From Aestuariispira insulae (GTDB lineage Bacteria > Pseudomonadota > Alphaproteobacteria > UBA8366 > Aestuariispiraceae): a stretch of DNA of 64,000 nt. The notes under the pieces were generated by a model, which worked only from the letters and a program-made list of their open reading frames with translations, had not been told where the DNA came from and ran no database searches. Position 1 is the stretch's first letter, and every line of letters begins with the position of its first letter. Shown piece after piece: positions 25,324 to 34,300 of this stretch. The position numbers and the translations under genes were made by a program. The stretch lies in contig NZ_QRDW01000010.1 in assembly GCF_003385955.1 (NCBI RefSeq), positions 62,001-126,000 of the forward strand. Reading direction: 5' to 3'.

Positions 25324-25457
25324 AACATGAGATTATGAGACTCTGCCCTCGCTGCCAAGGATCTATCAGCAGACGACAAGGGCCGGTTCCCCGGTCGGGG
25401 TTAATATGATACTTTTCTGAAAAATGGCCGACAGGGTCGAAAAGGGAAGTATTTATA

Positions 25458-26261
25458 GTGAGAAGCAAAAATGCCATCCTGCAGCGATTTCCTTTGATTC
25501 TCTGCCGGACAATTTTTCTCTGCCTGATGGTGATCCTGCCGGTCCGTGCGCAAGCCGATCCGATGATCATTGGGATCGAAAGTAACGATTATTACCCTCA
25601 TTACCAGTTTCAGGATGGGGAGTTTCGCGGCTATGTCCGTGATCTGTTTGACCGGTTTGCACAGGATAGCGGCCTGAAAATCCATCTGCGCACCATGCCG
25701 CTCAAAAGACTGTTGAAGGAAGTGCGCGCGGGCACGGTGCATTTCAAATATCCGGATAACCCCAAATGGAATGTCGGAGAGAAACAATCTGTCTTTCTGC
25801 ACAGCGACCCGATCGTCGGCTATATTGACGGCACTTTGGTGCTGCCGAATCAGGTCGGAGGCCCGGTTGAGAATATCAAGACACTGGGTACCTTGATCGG
25901 TTTTACGCCATGGCCCTATTTCGACCGGATTCAGGCCGGCGCGGTCTCGGTTTATGAAGGCACCTCACTGGGCGGGGTCATTAAACGGACCTTGCGCCGG
26001 GGCAAAGGCGGCCTTTATGCCAATATCGATGTGGCCCGCTATCAACTGACAAGCCTGCTTGGTCAGCCGGACGCGCTGATTTTTGACCCAAACCTTCCCC
26101 ATGCGGTCAGTTATTATGCGATCTCAACGGTGCATTATCCCGAATTGCTGGACCGGTTTAATCGCTGGCAAAAGGAATCGGCCGCATTCAAAGCCTTCCT
26201 GGAACAGAAATATGGCGTTGGCGACGCCGGAATATTGGGCCAAAGTCAGCTGACAAATTGA
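25458..26261 (+). CDS. Orphan periplasmic solute-binding protein
   Basis: 267 residues from a GTG at 25458 with GGGAAG about nine bases upstream. Signal peptide at 1-33 (cleavage after AQA). SBP_bac_3-like: GIESNDYYPHYQ, FRGYVRDLFDRFAQDSG, LRTMPLKRLL and a second lobe with IGFTPWPYFDRI. No transporter genes are adjacent; instead it is flanked by two LysR regulators. Distant from the other two binding proteins in the window. May be an orphan sensor or share a permease encoded elsewhere. Confidence 0.75.
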   Translation: MRSKNAILQRFPLILCRTIFLCLMVILPVRAQADPMIIGIESNDYYPHYQFQDGEFRGYVRDLFDRFAQDSGLKIHLRTMPLKRLLKEVRAGTVHFKYPDNPKWNVGEKQSVFLHSDPIVGYIDGTLVLPNQVGGPVENIKTLGTLIGFTPWPYFDRIQAGAVSVYEGTSLGGVIKRTLRRGKGGLYANIDVARYQLTSLLGQPDALIFDPNLPHAVSYYAISTVHYPELLDRFNRWQKESAAFKAFLEQKYGVGDAGILGQSQLTN

Positions 26262-26318
26262 GCTGCCCATTCCTTTGATTTCCCTGTATATTCCGGGCAA
26301 ACAAGGAAGAAGGCTGCG

Positions 26319-27209
26319 ATGAACAAACCTTTGCCCCCGTTGAACTGGCTGCGCGCATTTGATGCCGCCGCCCGGCATCTCAGCTTCACCGGTGCCGCAG
26401 GTGAATTGAACATGACACAGTCTGCGGTCAGCCAGCAGATCAAGGCCTTGGAATCCTTTCTGGGAAACCCGCTTTTCATCCGCAAATCACGACAGTTGGA
26501 GCTAACCAATACGGCACAGGCCTATCTTCCTACCGTGGATGCAGCCTTTAAACTGTTGGCGGAGGGCACCCAGACCGTGCTCGGTGTGGATCAGGACCAG
26601 ATGCTGGAGATCCGATCCAATCTGGCGTTTAGCAAATATTGGCTCACCCCCAGGATTGGCCGGTTCCTCAAGGCAAATCCCTGGGTCCGGCTGAATAACA
26701 CCACGGTCATCTGGCCCGACAAGGCGCCACTGGTGCCTAATGCCAGCGTCGAGATTGCCTTTGGCGATGCCGCTGCATTGCCGTTTCAATCGGGTGCCCG
26801 CCTGACGGAGGAGACCTTTTATCCGGTTTGCGCGCCCAACCAAGCAAAAACATTCACCAAGCCGAAAGAGCTGTTGGACCAGCGGCTGCTGGATGTCAGC
26901 GGCATCATTGAAGGATGGGACAGCTGGCTGCGGGCCGCCGGGGTCGAAATCCCGCCATTGCTGCGGATTGATATGGCCAGTACCTATGTGGTTACCCTAC
27001 CCCTGGCCCTGGAGGGATGCGGGATTGCCATGGGCCATGACATGATATGCGGAACCTTGATGGAACGGGGCGAACTGGTGCGACCGTTCGAAATCGGATG
27101 CCCGTTGCGCGAGGCCTATTTTTTAATGCCCCCGTTCGGCGGCAAGTCCAATGCCGCCTCCACCGCCTTCCGGCAATGGATATTACAGGAATTCGACCTT
27201 GGGAATTAA
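26319..27209 (+). CDS. LysR family regulator, GcvA-like
   Basis: 296 residues. The opening PPLNWLRAFDAAARHLSFTGAAGELNMTQ is the classic GcvA-type winged helix; the effector domain runs from about 90 to 290. It follows the solute-binding gene by 57 bases on the same strand and converges with the class II aldolase gene, their stop codons overlapping (27206-27209). Candidate operator symmetry lies upstream of the aldolase gene at 28058-28074. Confidence 0.91.
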   Translation: MNKPLPPLNWLRAFDAAARHLSFTGAAGELNMTQSAVSQQIKALESFLGNPLFIRKSRQLELTNTAQAYLPTVDAAFKLLAEGTQTVLGVDQDQMLEIRSNLAFSKYWLTPRIGRFLKANPWVRLNNTTVIWPDKAPLVPNASVEIAFGDAAALPFQSGARLTEETFYPVCAPNQAKTFTKPKELLDQRLLDVSGIIEGWDSWLRAAGVEIPPLLRIDMASTYVVTLPLALEGCGIAMGHDMICGTLMERGELVRPFEIGCPLREAYFLMPPFGGKSNAASTAFRQWILQEFDLGN

Positions 27210-27973
27210 TCCCGGTATCCCGGCTCTTCCTCATCCAGGATCGCCTTCAACTCGTTGAAATGGCTGCCAGCCTGGCTGGGATAATCTTCCAGTTCACAGG
27301 CGGTTTTTTCCGCGATCTCATTACTGAGCACGCGCAATTCCCGCCCCGTTTGCAGCGCCCGGATATAGGTCTCCGCCGCGCGTTCGAAATAATAGAGCCG
27401 GTTAAAGGCATCGGCAACGCTGTCCCCAATCACCAGAACCCCGTGATTGCCCATGATCATAACCTTGATTTTCGGATCCGATAACATCCCGGCGCAGCGC
27501 TCACCCTCTTCCTCAAAGGCCAAACCGCCAAAATTTTCATCAATCACATAGCGGTTGTAGAAAGTGGCCGTATTCTGGTCGATCGGCGGCAGATTGCTGT
27601 CCTTCAGGCAGGCCAGTACCGTGGCATGGATCGAATGGACATGCATCACGCAACGGGCATGGGGCACATGCCGGTGGATGGATCCATGCAATCCCCAGGC
27701 CGTCGGGTCCGGCGCACCGGGCAGGGACAGGGTGTCCCGGTCATTCGCATCCAGAAGCAAAAGATCAGTCGCCTTGATCCGGGAGAAATGTCGTTGGTTG
27801 GGATTCATCAAAAATCGTGTGCCATCTTCATTCACCGCCAGAGAAAAGTGATTGGCCACCGCCTCATGCATACCAAGCCTCGCGGTCCAGCGGAACGCAC
27901 AGGCCATATCCACCCGCTCCCGGTAAAAGGGCATGTTTAAGCGATCCGTCTCTTGCAAATCCAGCACCGTCAT
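27206..27973 (-). CDS. Class II aldolase/adducin family protein
   Basis: 255 residues. Zinc-dependent class II aldolase fold: HFSLAVN near residue 42, the metal HxH in VMHVHSIHATVLA (about 108-120) and GNHGVLVIG with the third metal His (about 174-182). Members include fuculose- and ribulose-phosphate enzymes and a large uncharacterised group acting on small organic acids; this protein fits that group, so substrate is open. Divergent from the alpha/beta hydrolase gene with a perfect inverted repeat in the gap. Confidence 0.82.
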   Translation of the reverse strand: MTVLDLQETDRLNMPFYRERVDMACAFRWTARLGMHEAVANHFSLAVNEDGTRFLMNPNQRHFSRIKATDLLLLDANDRDTLSLPGAPDPTAWGLHGSIHRHVPHARCVMHVHSIHATVLACLKDSNLPPIDQNTATFYNRYVIDENFGGLAFEEEGERCAGMLSDPKIKVMIMGNHGVLVIGDSVADAFNRLYYFERAAETYIRALQTGRELRVLSNEIAEKTACELEDYPSQAGSHFNELKAILDEEEPGYRD

Positions 27974-28057
27974 CTTCCGTCATCCTGGTCTATCTTCGTT
28001 ACGCACCATTGTCTGGCAGCGACGTATTTCCGGCAAATGATAAAATCGCAACCTATT

Positions 28058-28074
28058 CATAAGTGAAACTTATG
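28058..28074. promoter_or_regulatory. Perfect inverted repeat in divergent promoter
   Basis: CATAAG (28058-28063), spacer TGAAA, CTTATG (28069-28074) lies between the aldolase gene (minus) and the hydrolase gene (plus). It has the size and symmetry of a LysR or similar operator. The regulator gene at 26319 is the nearest candidate. Confidence 0.5.
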
Positions 28075-28165
28075 GATAATACCCAAATGACCGGCAAAGA
28101 GGTTGAATTTTCAGCATAACCTGCGCTAGCGTGAAGCCAGCATATATCCGTTCCAGGAGGGCAAC

Positions 28166-29185
28166 ATGCCATCGGTCGGTTTCCAGCAAGGTCAATTCGA
28201 GGATGAGGGCCGCCCCAATTGGGATGGCAACGGGCCGCGACCGATCCGCTATTGCGTCTGGTACCCGGCAGAGGATGGCAGCCCGGGAGGACTGATGGAT
28301 ATAGGACCACCGGAAGCACCGCTTTTCCATATGGGTGAGATCGCGCCGGATGCACCCCTGGCGGAAGCCATAAATCCCTATCCGGTTGTCTTATTGTCCC
28401 ACGGCACCGGCGGCAATGCGGAAGGCATCGGCTGGCTGGGATGCCGGTTAGCGGCCCGCGGTTATGTAGCCATCGCGGTCAGCCATCATGGCAACACCGT
28501 CGCCGAACCCTACCGGGCCGAAGGGTTTCTTTGTTGGTGGGAACGCGCGCCGGATCTGGTTCTGGCGCTGGATCATGCGGCCGAACAGCGGGCTTTCGCC
28601 GAGCAGTTGAACAAGGGCCGCGTCTATAGTGCCGGTTTCTCGTTGGGGGCTTATACCGTGATGGCTTTGCTGGGCGCGCGCACCGACACCAACCTTTTCC
28701 GGACCTGGTATGACCGTCATGGTGACCGGCTTGGCAAAGGACCGCGGGAGTTTCCCGATCTTACCGACCGGATAGATGATCTTTTGAAGGATAGCCCGGT
28801 TTTTCGGGAAAGCTGGGATCGTGCCGGGGATGATTATCAGGATAACCGCATTCACGCGGCCCTGGCCCTGTCTCCAGCCCCGACGGTTCGGGGCTTCACC
28901 GAAGACAGCCTGGCCGCCATCACCCGACCGGTCACCATTATTTGCGGTCGGGATGACAAGGAAGCGCCCCATGATCTTTGCGCCGCCTGGCTCAATGATA
29001 CCTTAAGCAACAGCAACCTGCTGCTGCTGGGGGAAACGGTCGGCCATTATGTCTTTTTGAACGAGGCCCTGCCCGCCGGCATCGCCGAAATGCCCGATAT
29101 CTGTGTGGATGCCGAAGGGGTTAACCGGCACGCTATTCATAATCAGGCCGCCCTGATGGCGGATTTCCTGTTTTCAGCAAATTAA
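28166..29185 (+). CDS. Alpha/beta hydrolase (dienelactone hydrolase / PAF-acetylhydrolase-like)
   Basis: 339 residues. Alpha/beta hydrolase with oxyanion motif LSHGTGGNAEG (near 76), nucleophile elbow GFSLGAY (near 158), acid in ICGRDDKEAP (near 259) and His in GHYVF (near 293). The opening domain with RPIRYCVWYPAEDG is typical of PAF-acetylhydrolase-like proteins annotated as predicted dienelactone hydrolases. No signal peptide is visible. Substrate unknown. Divergent from the class II aldolase gene. Confidence 0.8.
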   Translation: MPSVGFQQGQFEDEGRPNWDGNGPRPIRYCVWYPAEDGSPGGLMDIGPPEAPLFHMGEIAPDAPLAEAINPYPVVLLSHGTGGNAEGIGWLGCRLAARGYVAIAVSHHGNTVAEPYRAEGFLCWWERAPDLVLALDHAAEQRAFAEQLNKGRVYSAGFSLGAYTVMALLGARTDTNLFRTWYDRHGDRLGKGPREFPDLTDRIDDLLKDSPVFRESWDRAGDDYQDNRIHAALALSPAPTVRGFTEDSLAAITRPVTIICGRDDKEAPHDLCAAWLNDTLSNSNLLLLGETVGHYVFLNEALPAGIAEMPDICVDAEGVNRHAIHNQAALMADFLFSAN

Positions 29186-29207
29186 AAGCGGAGAAGAAAG
29201 GGTCCAA

Positions 29208-29236
29208 CCTGGGATCCGGATCGGTCCGGGGGCAGG
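29208..29236. repeat. REP-like palindromic element
   Basis: A degenerate copy, starting CCTGGGATCCGGATC, of the short palindrome seen twice at 60861-60951. It is intergenic, as such elements usually are. Confidence 0.45.
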
Positions 29237-29400
29237 AAATGGCCAACCCGGATCCGCAGGCATTGGGTTGCAGGTTTTCGCCTGCTTGGCGGCATTGGCT
29301 GAATGAAAACGCATGTCTGCCTGGGGGACAGGGTAGGTTACATCCAAACAAGTGCCACCGTGGGACTGACAGCCCTGTGCGGTCGGGCCGCCGTCGTCAC

Positions 29401-29455
29401 AGGAGATATAGATAAAATTTTAAACAAATATTTGTCAAATTTTATTTTATCTCCA
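29401..29455. repeat. AT-rich long imperfect palindrome
   Basis: Arms GGAGATA (29402-29408) and TATCTCC (29448-29454), inner ATAAAATTT blocks and a central CAAATATTTG (29425-29434). Unlike the GC-rich surroundings. Either a bidirectional terminator between converging genes or a protein-binding site. Confidence 0.6.
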
Positions 29456-29555
29456 AAATGCCATTCGTTCCGCTGGTAATGCTTGAGATCAGCCTAGGGA
29501 TGAAGCGCGGGGATGAAAACTGTCACATTTGACATACCCCGCCCCACCCCGGCCA

Positions 29556-30215
29556 TCAGCCTGTCAGCAACATGGCACCGCCCTTGTTCCGGGCCGCGCG
29601 ATAAGCCAGCCGGGTCTCGATTCGCTCCAGGAATTTGGTCATGTGGGGCATGGATTGCCCGCCCCCCATCCGCGCCTGGGCCGCTGCCACCGGATATGCC
29701 ATCTGGATATCGGCCATGGAAAACTCGTCTCCCGCAAACCATGTGTTTTGGGCCAGATGACCTTCCACATGAGCCAGCAAGGTCCGGATGGTGGGCCCCA
29801 GATAGGCGGCATCCGCCTTGCCCGCCAGCAATTTTGCCACCGGCTTGATGAAGAAGGGCGATTTTTCAATCATCCGGGACCAGAGATATTTCGAGACCAG
29901 CGGCGGCATCACACTGCCCTCCGCCGCATGCAGCCAATAACGGTAATCGTCCAAAGCCCGGCCCTCGGCCGGACGTAAGCCCTCGGCCTGATCGGCAATG
30001 GCTTCCAAAATCGCGCCCGATTCCGCAAGCACGCGGCCCTCCAGCTCCATCATGGGAAATTTGCCCGCCGGATGCAGGCCCCTGGCCTCATCCGGTGCCA
30101 GCCTGGTCTCCGGATCTCGCTGGTAGGCTTCAACCTGATAGTCCAACCCGGCTTCTTCCAGCGCCCAGAGAATGCGGAAAGAACGCGACTGTTCCAGATG
30201 ATGCACAATAATCAT
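29556..30215 (-). CDS. Glutathione S-transferase
   Basis: 219 residues. N-terminal thioredoxin-like domain (1-80) with HHLEQSRSFRILWALEEAGL and the glutathione-binding ESGAI turn, then an all-helical C-terminal domain with WFAGDEFSMADIQM. Conjugates glutathione to electrophiles or reduces peroxides; substrate unknown. Divergent from a MarR regulator, with a symmetric site close to its start (30240-30258), so repression by that MarR is likely. Confidence 0.88.
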   Translation of the reverse strand: MIIVHHLEQSRSFRILWALEEAGLDYQVEAYQRDPETRLAPDEARGLHPAGKFPMMELEGRVLAESGAILEAIADQAEGLRPAEGRALDDYRYWLHAAEGSVMPPLVSKYLWSRMIEKSPFFIKPVAKLLAGKADAAYLGPTIRTLLAHVEGHLAQNTWFAGDEFSMADIQMAYPVAAAQARMGGGQSMPHMTKFLERIETRLAYRAARNKGGAMLLTG

Positions 30216-30239
30216 GCCAACCCCTCAAAATTTATATTT

Positions 30240-30258
30240 CATGATTTTATATGTCATG
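30240..30258. promoter_or_regulatory. MarR-type operator candidate
   Basis: CATGA (30240-30244) and TCATG (30254-30258) with a 9-base AT spacer form a perfect inverted repeat 25 bases upstream of the GST start codon. The size fits a MarR dimer. The region around it is markedly AT-rich. Confidence 0.5.
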
Positions 30259-30335
30259 GATTGTAATTTTTTGTCAAAGAAATTTTGAACAACCGTTGCA
30301 GACCGGAATGATGCGCGCCGCTTCTCGGGCATCCA

Positions 30336-30363
30336 CATCCCGGACCTGATCCAGGATCCAGGG
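30336..30363. repeat. REP-like palindromic element
   Basis: CATCCCGGACCTGATCCAGG and the bases after it resemble the REP copies at 60861 and 60923 with a few differences. Lies in the GST/marR intergenic region. Confidence 0.45.
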
Positions 30364-30454
30364 TGGCACAGACAGCAAACCGGAAACATCCGCACCCGCT
30401 TGATCCGGCCAAAAGCCTGTGCATATTGGAAATAGAGATTATTGGAGCATACCC

Positions 30455-30886
30455 TTGGCCAAGAAAAACCTGATCATCGACTCAGACATGCCGCTGGACC
30501 AGAAAGCCCTGGTCCTGTTGCTCTGTACCGCCCAGGAACAGCAGATGGAGATGACCAGGATCATTCAGGATCTGAACCTGTCATTGGCACAATTGCAGAT
30601 GCTGCATTCCCTGGCCCAGGTCCCAAATGGCACCCTGACCGTCAACCAGCTGAAAGACTTCATGGTCAATGATGCCTCCAATGTCAGCCGTGCGCTGAAC
30701 AAACTGGTGGAAGCGGGCTATGTCACCAAGGAACGCTCGACAACCGATCAGCGCACCGTCATGGTCACCATCACCAAGGACGGCCACGCCGCCCATGAAG
30801 AGGCCGACCGCCGGCTGATCAAGCACAGACTACCGTTGAGCGCGGCAGAGACAGAGACCCTATACGGATTGCTGGCCAAACTTTAA
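30455..30886 (+). CDS. MarR family transcriptional regulator
   Basis: 143 residues from the TTG at 30455, chosen for the GGAG seven bases upstream; a GTG at 30419 would add 12 residues without a binding site. Winged helix with LNLSLAQLQMLHSLA, DASNVSRALNKLVEAGYVTKERSTTDQRTVMV (recognition helix and wing). MarR proteins usually sense phenolic or oxidising ligands and repress neighbouring detoxification genes; the divergent GST gene is the likely target. Confidence 0.88.
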   Translation: MAKKNLIIDSDMPLDQKALVLLLCTAQEQQMEMTRIIQDLNLSLAQLQMLHSLAQVPNGTLTVNQLKDFMVNDASNVSRALNKLVEAGYVTKERSTTDQRTVMVTITKDGHAAHEEADRRLIKHRLPLSAAETETLYGLLAKL

Positions 30887-30904
30887 CCCCTGATGTTTTG
30901 GAGC

Positions 30905-31243
30905 CTACCGGCCATGGCGCCGGAGATTTCTAACCATACCGAAAGCATGATAGCCGACATAAGCGCCCGTTAAGATCAGCAAATAAGGCCATGTTACAAA
31001 CACCACTATCAGAAACAGTTGATTTTTGAGCTTTCGACCTTCCAAGCTCATATCCTCCGGCAGCCCCGGCCAGCCGCCAGCCAATATGATGCCGGAGGCA
31101 ATGCAATAGACGCACAGCAACAACTGGCCATACAGGGCTGCCAGCAACAACCGGTTCAGACTGCGTTTATCAGCAAACTCAGCCAAATAAATCAGCCCAA
31201 TGATCGAGATGAATGCAACCAGAGAATACTCGCCGCTAACCAT
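30905..31243 (-). CDS. Small membrane protein, unknown
   Basis: 112 residues from the ATG at 31243, preceded by GAGTGAGGG; the frame continues upstream but without a good start. Three or four hydrophobic segments (about 5-20, 28-55 and 75-102). Not recognised. Converges with the MarR gene, 18 bases between stops. Confidence 0.6.
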   Translation of the reverse strand: MVSGEYSLVAFISIIGLIYLAEFADKRSLNRLLLAALYGQLLLCVYCIASGIILAGGWPGLPEDMSLEGRKLKNQLFLIVVFVTWPYLLILTGAYVGYHAFGMVRNLRRHGR

Positions 31244-31323
31244 GCCCTCACTCCCCCCTTCTGTTGACAGCCTATGCGGAGACTCAAGTCCTCTCAACCG
31301 GAATAGGGCCTGGAACAAGAAAA

Positions 31324-31356
31324 CCCCCAGTCCGGGAGAGGACTGGGGGTTTTTTA
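31324..31356. terminator. Strong bidirectional terminator
   Basis: CCCCCAGTCC (31324-31333) pairs perfectly with GGACTGGGGG (31340-31349) around a 6-base loop. The plus side has TTTTTT (31350-31355), the minus side TTTTCTT. It lies 25 bases past the gltB stop and likely ends the glt transcript. Confidence 0.88.
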
Positions 31357-31380
31357 CCGCGGAATAATGGGTTCAGTCAG

Positions 31381-34300
31381 TTATTCCGCAGCACCTACCT
31401 GAACGCTGTCGTTCAAGGTTAGGGGGCTCTCGAGCTTGCCGATGATTTCATGGGGCACCACATGTTTGATCATGCCCCGCGCCCGGTCCCATTCACTTAG
31501 GATCGTTTCGGCCCAGGTGGAATGGGTCTCCCGGAAATGATCCTCGATCATGCGGCGGCAGACATCGGCCCAATAGTCGGTCTCAAGGCTGTAGGCCGCG
31601 CAGGTATCATCGTTGAGGCGGTTTTCAAAAGTGCCGTCCCTATCGAGCACGAAGGCCATGCCGCCGGTCATGCCGGCGCCGAAGTTCTCGCCGACACTTC
31701 CCAAAATCGCTACACGCCCGCCAGTCATATATTCACAACCGTTGGAGCCGCAGCCCTCGACCACACCAACCGCACCGGAGTTTCGGACCGCGAAACGCTC
31801 GCCCGCCCGGCCCGCGGCATAAAGCGCGCCGGAGGTTGCCCCATAAAGGACTGTGTTGCCGATGATCGCGTTTTTCTGGCTTTCCAGCGGGCTGGTCGCG
31901 ATCGGGCGAACCACGATCTCGGCCCCGCTCAAGCCCTTACCGACATAATCATTGGCATCACCGATCACCTCCAGTTTCAACCCCTGGACCGCGAAGGCCC
32001 CCAGGGATTGACCGGCCGCGCCGCGCATGCGCACGGTCAGATGGCCGGGTTTCAGACCCTTCATGCCGAACTGGCGGGTGATCTTGGACGAGATCTTGGT
32101 GCCAATCGCCCGATAGGTGTTGCGGATGTTATATTGCAGCTGCATTTTTTCGCCATGGGTGAAGAGCGTTTCCGCATCTTCGATCATCTTGGCATCCAGG
32201 GTTTCCGGCACCTCATTGCGCCCAATCATGGTGCAGACGGAGCCGCTCGGCCCCGGGTCGGCTCTCGCCAGCAACGGGTTCAGGTCCAGATCATCCAGAT
32301 GGGCCGCACCACGGCTGACCTGGCGCAGAAGATCGGTACGGCCGATCACTTCTTCCAGAGACCGTGCTCCAAGTTCCGCCAGGATCTCGCGCACTTCCTC
32401 GGCAATGAAGCTGAACAGGTTGACCACTTTTTCCGGATTACCCTGGAATTTGTCGATCAGGGATTGATCCTGGGTGCAGACACCAACAGGGCAGGTGTTG
32501 GAATGGCACTGACGCACCATGATACAGCCCATCGCCACCAGGCTGGCGGTGCCGATGCCATATTCCTCCGCCCCCAACAGGGCGGCGATCACCACGTCGC
32601 GCCCGGTCTTGATGCCGCCATCGGTGCGCAAGCGCACCTTGTGGCGCAGACCATTGAGGGACAGGACCTGATGAGCTTCCGCCAGACCCATTTCCCAGGG
32701 CAGACCGGCATATTTGATCGAGGTTTGCGGGGAGGCACCCGTGCCCCCGGAATGACCGGAAATCAGGATCACATCCGCATGGGCCTTGGCCACGCCCGCA
32801 GCAATGGTGCCGATCCCGGCGCGCGCCACCAGCTTCACACAGACCTTGGCTTCCGGGTTGATCTGTTTCAGATCATAGATCAGCTGGGCCAGATCCTCGA
32901 TGGAATAGATATCATGATGCGGCGGCGGGCTGATCAAGGTAACGCCTTCGGTGGAGTGGCGCAGTTTCGCGATCACCTTGGAAACCTTGAAGCCCGGCAG
33001 CTGGCCGCCTTCGCCCGGTTTCGCGCCCTGGGCCATCTTGATCTCAATTTCCTTACAGTTATTGAGATATTCCGCCGTCACGCCAAACCGGCCGCTCGCT
33101 ACCTGCTTGATCGCACTTGATGCATTGTCGCCATTGGGTTTCGGCTTATAGCGCGCCGGATCCTCACCGCCCTCGCCGGAATCCGATCGCGCACCGATCC
33201 GGTTCATGGCGATGGACAGCGTCTCATGGGCAATGGGGCTGAGCGCGCCCAGGGAGATCCCCGGCGAGATCAGACGCTTGCGAAGTTCGGTAATGCTCTC
33301 CACCTCATCCACCGGCACCGGGTCGCCCTTGGGGTCAAAACCCAACAGATCGCGCAGCGCCACGGGCGGCAGCTTTTGCGTGCCTTCGGAATATTTCTTG
33401 TAGGTGGCAAAAGAGTCGGTTGAGACCGCACTTTGCAGGGTATGGATCAGGCTGGCTTCCCAGGCATGGGTCTCGCCGCCCCGGCGATAACGGTAAAATC
33501 CGCCCATGGGCAGGGCCAGAACCGCTTCGTCATAGGCCTTGCCATGCTGGGATCCGACCAGTTTCTGAATACCGGTCATACCGATGCCGGAAATCCGGCT
33601 GGGCAGGCCCGGGAAGAATTCAGAGACCAGCGCGCGGGACAGGCCCACCGCCTCGAAATTATAACCGCCGCGATAGGAGGAAACGATCGAGATCCCCATC
33701 TTGGACATAATCTTCATCAAGCCGTCATTGATCGCCTTTTGATAGCGGCGCAGCGCCTCTTCCAGGCTCAATTCACCCAGCAGGCCGCGGGCATGGCGGT
33801 CGGCAATGGCTTCCTGGGCCAGATAGGCGTTGATGGAAGTGACACCGACCCCGATCAGGACTGCGTAGTTATGGACGTCCAAGACCTCGCCGGATTTGAC
33901 ATTCAGGCTAGCAAAGGTCCGAAGCTGGCTTTTGACCAGATGGGTATGCACCGCCCCCGCCGCCAGAACCATGGGGATTGCGGCCTTTTCTGGTGACGCA
34001 TATTCATCGGTCAGGATCAGATGGGCTGCCCCCCGGCGTACCGCCTCTTCCGCCTCACGCTGAATGCGGTAGATGGTTTCGCGCATGGTGCCGGACTTAC
34101 CCGATACATCATAGGTACAGTCGATCTCGGCCGCCGCATCCTCGATATAGGCTAGTACCTTCTTAAAATCAGTATTGAGCAGGACCGGGCTTTCCAACTG
34201 CAGGATCGCCATCTGGCGCTCGTCTTCCTCCAGGATATTGCCCAGGTTGCCGAGACGGGTCGCCAAACTCATCACCTGGCGTTCGCGCAGGGGATCGATC

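Larger units (their letters stand above)
29186..29555. other. 370-base intergenic region with palindromes
   Basis: No open frame of note. It holds a REP-like element (29208-29236) and, at 29401-29455, a long AT-rich imperfect palindrome. It lies between the converging hydrolase and GST genes, so it probably contains their terminators. Confidence 0.6.

Noticed and set aside
31522-33120. 532-codon open frame antisense to gltB
   Set aside because: Rich in Gly, His, Gln and Asp with no fold; it mirrors the codon bias of gltB on the other strand. gltB is unmistakable.
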